Source: CALMZN01 sp964540095
Lineage (GTDB): Bacteria > Patescibacteriota > Patescibacteriia > UBA1558 > GWA2-36-10
Assembly (NCBI GenBank): GCA_964540095.1
Contig: CAZILH010000001.1
Span: 3,577-67,576, forward strand
DNA: 64,000 nucleotides
Direction of reading: 5' to 3'
The position numbers and the translations under genes are program-made. A model generated the notes under the pieces. That model was not told the DNA's origin. It searched no databases and saw only the letters and a list, made by a program, of their open reading frames with translations. This document shows, piece by piece, positions 57,592-64,000 of this stretch (its first letter is position 1; every line of letters begins with the position of its first letter).

Positions 57592-57918
57592 ATGAAAAAA
57601 ATAATAAATTTGTTTTGGCTGGCCACTCTTCCTATTTCTGCTTGGGCAGCCGATGGAAAAATTGAGCTAGAAAATCCGGTGTCAGCAAACAGTGTGCCGG
57701 AGCTCATCAACACGGTAATCAAAGCTATCTTAGGTATAGTTGGCGCCGTAGCTTTGTTGTATCTGGTTTTGGGTGGCTTTACTTGGCTCACTTCCCAAGG
57801 CAATCCGGAAAAAGTAAAGAAAGGTAGAGAAACACTGGTCTGGGCAATATTTGGCCTAGCTATGATTTTCTTTAGCTACGTGATATTAAATTATGTCTTT
57901 ACCGAATTTTTGTCTTGA
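57592..57918 (+). CDS. VirB2/TrbC-like pilin subunit
   Basis: A 108-residue product starting MKKIINLFWLATLPISAWAADG. A signal peptide (1-20) is followed by two transmembrane helices near 38-62 and 78-102. The turn GGFTWLTSQGNPEKVKKGRETLVWA matches its neighbours. I start at 57592 because earlier codons overlap the preceding gene out of family pattern. Likely a filament or membrane-pore subunit. Second of four. Confidence 0.7.
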   Translation: MKKIINLFWLATLPISAWAADGKIELENPVSANSVPELINTVIKAILGIVGAVALLYLVLGGFTWLTSQGNPEKVKKGRETLVWAIFGLAMIFFSYVILNYVFTEFLS

Positions 57919-58007
57919 TGTTTTGTGGTTTTTGGACTATAATATTATTAGTAAAAAGTACCTTGTTATTAATTATTAAAATCTTAAAAATGAGAGGAGG
58001 TGAAGAA

Positions 58008-58373
58008 ATGAAAAAATTATTAGTTGCTTTAATGCTTTTAGCGCCAAGTATGGCCATGGCTCAAGCTCCTGACATAAGTGAAGATCCATTTGGTCGCAAT
58101 ACCCTAGGAGAGCTTTCAACAGCGGGTGAAAGCAAAGACATATTTGTGGTAATTTCAAATATTACGAATATCATCTTGACTTTCTTAGGCGCGATTGCCG
58201 TCTTGTTATTCCTTTATGGTGGATTCAAATGGTTCACTTCTCAGGGTAACAGTGAGCAAATTGAAGCTGCCAAGAAAATCATGGGCGCCGCCGTTGTTGG
58301 CTTGGCCATTATTTTCGCTTCATACGCCGCCGCTCAATACATCTTTGATCAATTATCAAATCAACTTTTATAG
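58008..58373 (+). CDS. VirB2/TrbC-like pilin subunit
   Basis: A 121-residue product; start at ATG 58008 after a strong AGGAGG. It begins MKKLLVALMLLAPSMAMAQA (signal peptide), has a polar stretch (PDISEDPFGRNTLGELSTAGES), then two helices near 44-69 and 90-113. The turn GGFKWFTSQGNSEQIEAAKKI follows the family. A longer upstream ORF start lacks the ribosome-binding site. Third of four. Confidence 0.72.
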   Translation: MKKLLVALMLLAPSMAMAQAPDISEDPFGRNTLGELSTAGESKDIFVVISNITNIILTFLGAIAVLLFLYGGFKWFTSQGNSEQIEAAKKIMGAAVVGLAIIFASYAAAQYIFDQLSNQLL

Positions 58374-58446
58374 CGGTATATTTGAACTCAGACATATAGT
58401 CTAGACTATAGTAGGCAAACTTTTTGCCTACTAAGGTGTGAATTAT

Positions 58447-58830
58447 ATGTATCAATATATTATTTCCTTATTTCTATTGTTGCCTTTTACTGCCCTAGCA
58501 GTGAATCCTTTGGACTCTTTGAATGAAGCGGCTGGAGGCACTGGCTTGGTGAGTAATAAAACTCCGATTCAAATTATTACCTCCATTATCAACACCATCC
58601 TTTATTTTGTGGGGGCCATAGTTATTGTTCTGATGCTTTGGGCGGGTTTCAAGTGGATGACCTCAGCTGGCAACACCGACGCCATCAAAAAATCTAGAGA
58701 AACTATTATCAATGCCGTGATTGGCTTGGTAATTATTTTCGCTTCATATGTAATAGTCAATTATGTAATGCTAAGATTGATTGAGGGTATTGGTGTTGGG
58801 GGTGTAACGGGCTCCACGGTTATTGATTAA
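58447..58830 (+). CDS. VirB2/TrbC-like pilin subunit
   Basis: A 127-residue product with a signal peptide ending ...PFTALAVNP and two helices near 45-69 and 85-112. The turn is AGFKWMTSAGNTDAIKKSRE, and the tail GIGVGGVTGSTVID is glycine-rich. A GTG nine bases earlier is an alternative start. Fourth and last of the tandem set. The four share the hydrophobic hairpin but differ in N- and C-terminal extensions, as in major/minor subunits of one structure. Confidence 0.7.
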   Translation: MYQYIISLFLLLPFTALAVNPLDSLNEAAGGTGLVSNKTPIQIITSIINTILYFVGAIVIVLMLWAGFKWMTSAGNTDAIKKSRETIINAVIGLVIIFASYVIVNYVMLRLIEGIGVGGVTGSTVID

Positions 58831-58860
58831 TTAATATTAGATTTTTATAAAAATAAATAA

Positions 58861-58889
58861 CGGCTCCAATCTATCATCGATTGGAGCCG
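58861..58889 (-). terminator. Terminator of the 58911 cassette
   Basis: CGGCTCCAAT/ATTGGAGCCG, nine-base loop, minus-strand T-rich tail. Confidence 0.8.
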
Positions 58890-58910
58890 TGTTGTGACAC
58901 CGCGGTGATC

Positions 58911-59558
58911 CTAGTGGATCAAGAACACTGCGTCGACAGCGCGACCTTTATAAGGCACCTTATGGCCAGGTGCCAAGTAATGATAGCGATGTCCTATTGT
59001 GGCATAGGTGTTTGCGTTTGCGAGTCGCCAGCTGAGAAAGTACTCACCATCGACAACGAACAAGGTTTTGTCCTCAAAGGTTTTGAGGATAAAGGTATTA
59101 CCTCGCCCATCAGCAAAGCTCAGGGGCATCGGGCTGGTGTTCTCCACAACGATTTCCAACTTTGCCCAGTTGCGGAGTAGATCCTCGGTGATGGTGATGG
59201 CTTGGTTGAATAGGCCAACACCCCTGTAGTGTTGTACTCGCAACTCGCCGTTGTAGCCAACCACTTCCTTCCAGGAGACTTCGTAGTCGAAGTACTTCTT
59301 GGAGGTGAACTCGACTGGCAGGGAGTCCCTGTAGGCCACCGGCATGAAAACCCCGCCATTCACAGCGATCGATACCCAGCCGTCGTATTGCTGGTAAAAA
59401 CCGATGCTGGTGATCGGTTTATCATCCCCGTAGGGATGATCCAACGGGCGACCTTCTCGGTCTTGGTAATCGACACCCAGGCCAAAGGGCAGGCGGCCAG
59501 CGCAGCCACAGAGCGGTAGCAGGGCCACCAGGCACAGGGAAACAAACACGTTACGCAT
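58911..59558 (-). CDS. Orphan lipoprotein (cassette gene)
   Basis: The 215-residue product starts MRNVFVSLCLVALLPLCGCAG: a signal peptide with lipobox LPLCGC (lipid-bearing Cys near 19). Start at ATG 59558, where a GAGGTG lies seven bases upstream. The mature part looks like a beta-rich globular domain (GVFMPVAYRDSLPVEF, WAKLEIVVENTSPMPL, FILKTFEDKTLFVVDGEYF) resembling small extracytoplasmic beta-sandwich proteins, without a named family. It has a consensus promoter and a terminator, and GC-rich codons. It lies between the pilin-like set and a DUF2079 gene. Confidence 0.7.
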   Translation of the reverse strand: MRNVFVSLCLVALLPLCGCAGRLPFGLGVDYQDREGRPLDHPYGDDKPITSIGFYQQYDGWVSIAVNGGVFMPVAYRDSLPVEFTSKKYFDYEVSWKEVVGYNGELRVQHYRGVGLFNQAITITEDLLRNWAKLEIVVENTSPMPLSFADGRGNTFILKTFEDKTLFVVDGEYFLSWRLANANTYATIGHRYHYLAPGHKVPYKGRAVDAVFLIH

Positions 59559-59620
59559 ATAGCACCTCACTTGTTCAAGGTTCGGATTCATGCCCAAAAT
59601 AGGGCTTTTACTAACATTAT

Positions 59621-59649
59621 ATTATATACTAAATATCAATATTTGTCAA
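59621..59649 (-). promoter_or_regulatory. Consensus promoter of the 58911 cassette
   Basis: Minus strand: TTGACA (59649-59644), 17-nt spacer, TATAAT (59626-59621). Confidence 0.8.
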
Positions 59650-59705
59650 TGTCACACTTTAAAAACAAGCCGACGGCTTGAATTTGGTGTGCTATAATTA
59701 TACTG

Positions 59706-61595
59706 ATGAATTTTGTCAGTAGAATAAAATTCGACATAACCAAACACAGCCCAAGATATCTGTGGGGCAGTATTCTGGTCTTTATTTTGTTTTTTACTTT
59801 TTTGGTTCTCAAGAAATATTATTATTTTGGTTACAACATTTCTGACTTGGGTATTTTTAACCAAACTTTTTTCAATACTTTACATGGTCGTTGGTTTGCT
59901 GAAACCATTACCTTGAACAATTATCTAGCTGATCATTTTTCACCGGCCCTGCTTTTGCTGTTGCCGTTTTATGCCATCAAGCCATCAGCCAGCACCTTGC
60001 TGATTATTCAAGTGATAATTACCGCTCTATCAGCTTGGCCAATTTATCTTATTGCCAAAAAATATTCTAGCAATGTCATCTTTGCTTATGGCGTAGCTTT
60101 TTTGTGGCTGACCAATCCTTTTGTGCATCGTCAGGTATTATTTGAGTTTCATATGTTGCACCTGATGGTCTTTTTGTTTTTTTGGGCTTTTTATTTTTAT
60201 CAGCAAAAAAAGACCAAGTGGTTTGTATTGTTTTTCATTCTCACCCTACTTACTCGTGAAGATACTGCTTTTTTGTTTTTGGGTCTGGCCTTGTTTAGTT
60301 TGTTAGAAAAAAGGTCACTAAAGTTTAGTATAAATATTTTTATTAGCTCATTAGTATATTTTTTGGTGGCGGTTTATATTATCAGTTTGGTTTCGCCAGC
60401 CAATAGTTTCAAATTTTTGGTATATTATGATTGGCTGGGGGGCGATAGCATGTTTAGCATTATTTTTAACTGGCTGAAGCACCCCTTGGCCGTGCTTGGT
60501 CACATTTTTACCACAAATAATATTGTTCTTATTTTTTATTATTTTTTACCATTTCTTTTTATTCCGTTTTTAGCCAAAAAATATTTACTTTTGTCGCTAG
60601 TTCCATTTTTGTTATATCTGATGAAGAATGGTGGCATCAATGGCGTCCAGTTACAAACGCACTATGTCATGTTTTTGATGCCCGGAATTTTCTTGGCCTA
60701 TATTTTTGGGCTTTGGTTCATATTTAGTAAAAAAAATGTTCAAAAATTAGGACTGGTTTATAAACACCGGCCATTTTTTATTGCCCTATTTGTTTTTTCA
60801 ATTTTATTTTTTGTGATATTTGACACACCCATTTTTTCAGTACTTAGCAAGAAATTTTTACCAAATTACCATCAAGATAGGCAAAAAATAATTGACCTAA
60901 TTCCAGCCCAGGCAACAGTGTGCGCGGATTCGTCATTTTTACCGGCCTTGAGCACACGCAGAGAGATCTACAATATTGATTATGCTTATTACGGCAAGAC
61001 AATATTTGCGGAAAGAGATTTTAGCTTGCCAAAAGTAGATTATATCTTGATGGATATGAGCCAATTTATTTCCACCAAAAATGATAGTAATAGCCCGCTA
61101 TATTGGAAACATGGCGATCCACTGACTATGCCGGATCGCTGGGGGGCTGTTTTGGCGGATTACAACTTGACTTATGCCAAAGATAATATTTTTTTGTGGC
61201 AGAGCAAGGGCACTTCTGGCCAAAAGGGCTGGCCTTATTTTGAGCTTGGGTCAGTGGCGAGCGGAGAAGATGGTCTGCTCAAGGACTGGTCATTAACACG
61301 GTCTTCTGAAGGGCAGACATTAAAAATAAATTACAATAATTTGGACTCCAATTATTATCTAGTCAGATTTTATCAGAACGACCAATATTGGGAAGTGCTT
61401 TTTGATTATGGGCTTTATTCTTTGGCACAAAACAAAGCCGGGCAAACAGCAACAGTTTATTATTATTTGAACAGCCAAGTTGACTCCTTTGAGATTTATC
61501 ATTATGAGAGTCGCAATGTTTTGGGCGACTGGAGTAACTTGGGCCTGCTTATCAAAAGAGAAAAAGTATTTGACAGAGCTTATTTTAGCCAATAA
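59706..61595 (+). CDS. DUF2079-family polytopic membrane protein
   Basis: The 629-residue product has about ten hydrophobic helices and a C-terminal soluble part (from about 400). The start of the membrane part, GYNISDLGIFNQTFFNTLHGRWFAETI followed by NYLADHFSPALLLLLPFYAI, is the characteristic N-terminus of DUF2079 proteins, which belong to the GT-C-like group of membrane glycosyltransferases. The substrate is unknown. Convergent with a second GT-C-like gene. Confidence 0.85.
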   Translation: MNFVSRIKFDITKHSPRYLWGSILVFILFFTFLVLKKYYYFGYNISDLGIFNQTFFNTLHGRWFAETITLNNYLADHFSPALLLLLPFYAIKPSASTLLIIQVIITALSAWPIYLIAKKYSSNVIFAYGVAFLWLTNPFVHRQVLFEFHMLHLMVFLFFWAFYFYQQKKTKWFVLFFILTLLTREDTAFLFLGLALFSLLEKRSLKFSINIFISSLVYFLVAVYIISLVSPANSFKFLVYYDWLGGDSMFSIIFNWLKHPLAVLGHIFTTNNIVLIFYYFLPFLFIPFLAKKYLLLSLVPFLLYLMKNGGINGVQLQTHYVMFLMPGIFLAYIFGLWFIFSKKNVQKLGLVYKHRPFFIALFVFSILFFVIFDTPIFSVLSKKFLPNYHQDRQKIIDLIPAQATVCADSSFLPALSTRREIYNIDYAYYGKTIFAERDFSLPKVDYILMDMSQFISTKNDSNSPLYWKHGDPLTMPDRWGAVLADYNLTYAKDNIFLWQSKGTSGQKGWPYFELGSVASGEDGLLKDWSLTRSSEGQTLKINYNNLDSNYYLVRFYQNDQYWEVLFDYGLYSLAQNKAGQTATVYYYLNSQVDSFEIYHYESRNVLGDWSNLGLLIKREKVFDRAYFSQ

Positions 61596-61599
61596 TTAG

Positions 61600-63201
61600 C
61601 TAGTAAGCTATTTTATAAATTAGAAAATATTTATCTTCATAGGATAAGGAAATATTCCGGTCTTTTTTTATATTGGTGATTAAGTTTTCGTGCCGATTTT
61701 TTTCCACAAAAATATAGCTACTTTTAAAATTATTTTTGATTTCCCAAGCGAGATTGTCTTTTAGGTCGCCCTTGGTGATATCAATGTATTTTTTTTGTAA
61801 ATCCGGATGCGAAAAATACATAAAAGAAAAATCTAAGCCAACAATATAATAATTGTGGTCGTTATAATAAAAAAGCATTGGCCACTCGTCCCAGTCCTCG
61901 TGGAAGATTACGCTATTTTTGGGGGTGTTGTTTTTTAGCCAATTGGCACTTGACTGGTAGCGATCAATTGAGAGATCTTTGGGTGTTTTGGTATCTAATA
62001 TTTTTTTGTAAATATTTGGTTGCGCAATAATACAAAAAACAGCCAAATAAATTAATAAAAATGTTTTTTGCCATTTAAGCAGAGAGCGCAAGTATTTGGT
62101 AATTGTTTTAAAGCCAATTTTTTTAATAATATCAGTCCAAGCACTGGCTGTAAAAATTAATAAAAAAGGAAGATAATATTCAACAAAGCGGTATGATTTT
62201 AGGGTCAATAACAAAAATAAAAAGCTTAGCAAAAAACTAAACCAGCTTAAATGGCTAATTTTTTTGTAATTGAAAAACAAAATTATTATGGCCATGATTC
62301 CCAAAATAAAAAAATAATCGCCCGAATGTATTACTTGCGGGATTGAGCGACCATACCACTCGCCACCAACAGAAAAAAGATAGCCATAGTTAATGACTCC
62401 GATTAGAAAAAATTGTTCGTAATAAAATTTTAGATTATAAGGAAAGTAGGGGTTGATTATTACGCCAGCCAACAAACCGCTCATCAAGAATAGTAAGGTT
62501 TTTTTATCAGCAATGAATTTGTTTTTATCATCCCAAGATATGAGTAGGCGCCGGTGAAAGAGCTTGATTTTTTTGTGGTGTATAAAATCGTAAATGGTTG
62601 TCGCTAGCAAAAAAATAAGTCCCAGCAAAAAGGCGATCGGCCAGCCACCATAGAGCCAAACAAAAAGAAATCCCAAAGTAAAAATCAGCCAGCGCTTTTT
62701 GTAATACAAAGCATAAATAAAAAAGCAGATAAATATTAAAGATAAGCTATTTACTTTGATTAGGGTTAGGCGAAAAGTAAGATCTGGCAAGCTGATTAGC
62801 AAAAAAGCCCACAACCACGGCCAGACAATGTTTAGCTTTTTAAATAGCCAGTAGAAAGTTAGCCCCATTAAAGCGGCAAAAAATACTGTGGCCACCTTGA
62901 CCCCGATTAACGGTGATTGAATGTAGGTAAAAGGGACTAATAATAGATGATAAAGCAGGTGGTGGTCAGTAAAGTGCTCAGTAATTGAGCTGTATTGCAT
63001 CCAAGGCAAGCTTTTGAGTAATATACCGTGTCTTAGGAAATTAGCTACCTTGGCGTGATAAAAGCCATCAGGATCGCCTATATAGCTATTCCACTGCAAA
63101 CAAGCATAATAAAATGCCAAAACCAAAAAAATCAGCCAGTAATCTAGTTTAAGCTGGAAAAAGATTTTTTTAAATTTTCGCCATTTCGCATCAGCTGTCA
63201 T
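61600..63201 (-). CDS. GT-C-like membrane glycosyltransferase (oligosaccharyltransferase-type)
   Basis: The 533-residue product has about eleven transmembrane helices. The first outer loop has SYIGDPDGFYHAKVANFLRHG, an acidic D-x-D followed by F/Y-H, which resembles the STT3/PglB-type motif that binds metal and the acceptor. The soluble C-terminal part (about 430-533) is short and contains HEDWDEWPMLFYYND. It may transfer a glycan from a lipid carrier. Convergent with the DUF2079 gene and separated from it by four bases. Confidence 0.75.
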   Translation of the reverse strand: MTADAKWRKFKKIFFQLKLDYWLIFLVLAFYYACLQWNSYIGDPDGFYHAKVANFLRHGILLKSLPWMQYSSITEHFTDHHLLYHLLLVPFTYIQSPLIGVKVATVFFAALMGLTFYWLFKKLNIVWPWLWAFLLISLPDLTFRLTLIKVNSLSLIFICFFIYALYYKKRWLIFTLGFLFVWLYGGWPIAFLLGLIFLLATTIYDFIHHKKIKLFHRRLLISWDDKNKFIADKKTLLFLMSGLLAGVIINPYFPYNLKFYYEQFFLIGVINYGYLFSVGGEWYGRSIPQVIHSGDYFFILGIMAIIILFFNYKKISHLSWFSFLLSFLFLLLTLKSYRFVEYYLPFLLIFTASAWTDIIKKIGFKTITKYLRSLLKWQKTFLLIYLAVFCIIAQPNIYKKILDTKTPKDLSIDRYQSSANWLKNNTPKNSVIFHEDWDEWPMLFYYNDHNYYIVGLDFSFMYFSHPDLQKKYIDITKGDLKDNLAWEIKNNFKSSYIFVEKNRHENLITNIKKDRNISLSYEDKYFLIYKIAY

Positions 63202-63235
63202 GGGTCAATTTTAGCAGAAAATAAATAATAAAGAA

Positions 63236-63322
63236 AAGAAAAAATATCTCCGCCAGGCATGGGCGCGGAGATACGGTGTTTTTGGGTGGGGTGGTTTTAC
63301 TCAAGAGCAAAGAGTTTGTAAC
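63236..63322 (-). ncRNA. Candidate small RNA between glycosyltransferase and yebC
   Basis: Minus strand: promoter TTGACT (63358-63353), 17 nt, TAAACT (63335-63330). It ends at TATCTCCG/CGGAGATA followed by T6, about 85 nt later. No ORF. Confidence 0.4.
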
Positions 63323-63437
63323 TGATTCTAGTTTATTATTATTCAAAAGCGAAGTCAAGTGTATAAGTAAAAATGGTTGATTTTTTGCCCCAATATTGTT
63401 AAGATACCTACATAAATTAAGATTATATTTTGTTTTT

Positions 63438-64000
63438 ATGAGCGGACATTCCAAGTGGGCAACAACCAAAAGAGCTAAATCAGCCATTGACGCTAAACGG
63501 GGCAATATTTTTACTAAGCTGTCAAAAAATATAACCATTGCCGCCAGAAACGGCGTTGATCCAGAAACAAATTTTAAGCTGCGAATTGCTATTGATAAGG
63601 CCAGAGGTTTTAATATGCCCAAAGACAATATTGAACGAGCTATCAAAAGAGCCACCGGGATAGGCGGTGATAGTAATATTGAAAATTTATTGTATGAAGC
63701 TTATGGACCAGAGGGAGTGGCTATATTGATAGAAGCCATCACTGATAATAAAAATCGAGCCGTGGCTACCCTCAAACAGACCTTGGGGAAATATGACGGC
63801 AGTTTGGCTGGTAGTGGTAGTGTGTTGTGGATGTTTGATATCAGGGGCGAAATAATTTTGAATAAAAAAAATCTCAACGAGCAAGAGGAGTTGCAAGTCA
63901 TTGAAATGGGCCTTATTGATGTTATCAATGAAGAGCCAGTCAAGCTGATTACAGAAATAAATGATTTAGAAAAAATTAAAAATAATTTACAAAACCAGGG
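63438..64000 (+). CDS. YebC/PmpR-family protein, N-terminal part (cut by window edge)
   Basis: The first 187 residues of a YebC/TACO1-family protein: MSGHSKWATTKRAKSAIDAKRG, then FTKLSKNITIAARNG, DKARGFNMPKDNIERAIKRATG and YEAYGPEGVAILIEAITDNKNRA, all conserved. YebC proteins act on ribosomes stalled at proline stretches and/or as transcription regulators in some species. MSGHSK starts at ATG 63438 without a strong Shine-Dalgarno. The 3' end lies beyond the window. Confidence 0.94.
   Translation, partial: MSGHSKWATTKRAKSAIDAKRGNIFTKLSKNITIAARNGVDPETNFKLRIAIDKARGFNMPKDNIERAIKRATGIGGDSNIENLLYEAYGPEGVAILIEAITDNKNRAVATLKQTLGKYDGSLAGSGSVLWMFDIRGEIILNKKNLNEQEELQVIEMGLIDVINEEPVKLITEINDLEKIKNNLQNQ

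Noticed and set aside
1..64000. Alternative genetic code (UGA as glycine, as in Gracilibacteria/SR1)
   Set aside because: TGA ends several intact genes (such as FemX at 37963-37965 and the 28148 cassette), and no conserved gene has an internal TGA.

Overview
The window looks like a chromosome segment of a Candidate Phyla Radiation (Patescibacteria) bacterium, possibly from the ABY1 / Falkowbacteria side. That placement is my inference from gene content: a short SMC, lamin-tail and VanW surface proteins, many small VirB2/TrbC-like pilin genes, a NusB-Nudix fusion, bactofilins, and small AT-rich genes often lacking a clear Shine-Dalgarno. The genetic code is standard, because TGA ends several genes.

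Layout. 1-4.8 kb: a broken-up rpsP / KH protein / trmD neighbourhood with galE-like and beta-helix genes. 5-16.6 kb: sugar dehydrogenase, smc, rnc, a nusB-nudix fusion, rpmF, vanW, hsp20, a methyltransferase, a hydrolase, and tRNA-Val and tRNA-Leu. 18-24.4 kb: a large lamin-tail surface protein, two anchored proteins, ssb and rnhB. 25-27.9 kb: a csoR-like/trxA/trxB/gdh operon with a clear repressor operator. 29.6-32.7 kb: tRNA-Arg, bactofilin, a diacylglycerol-kinase-like gene, then yidC-yidD-rnpA-rpmH. 32.7-35.5 kb: dnaA-dnaN, the probable replication origin; vertical genes left of it are mostly on the minus strand and right of it mostly on the plus strand. 36.4-40 kb: ruvA, FemX, a nucleotidyltransferase and a Mur ligase. 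40.4-51.8 kb: rpoB, rpoC, ftsK, a RodZ-like gene and recA. 51.9-56.9 kb: flippase, O-antigen-ligase-like, galU and a solute-binding lipoprotein. 56.9-58.8 kb: four tandem VirB2-like pilin genes. 59.7-64 kb: two polytopic membrane proteins and the start of a YebC-family gene.

The most unusual feature is a second gene class scattered between these operons. It comprises at least thirteen short, single-gene transcription units (about 1.38, 3.45, 13.8, 14.2, 14.8, 16.7, 17.4, 22.2, 24.5, 28.1, 28.9, 35.8 and 58.9 kb). Most have a near-consensus sigma70 promoter (TTGACA, 17-nt spacer, TATAAT-like), a strong Shine-Dalgarno, GC-rich codon choice unlike the AT-rich neighbours, and their own strong hairpin terminator. 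Most encode secreted, lipid-anchored or membrane proteins with no family I recognise. Two further units of the same design (8.5-8.74 and 8.76-9.06 kb) have no convincing ORF and look like structured RNAs closed by perfect 12-bp stems. One protein cassette (28.9 kb) ends like the variable region of a diversity-generating-retroelement target. Another long rod-like RNA with its own promoter and terminator (10.94-11.17 kb) resembles 6S RNA.
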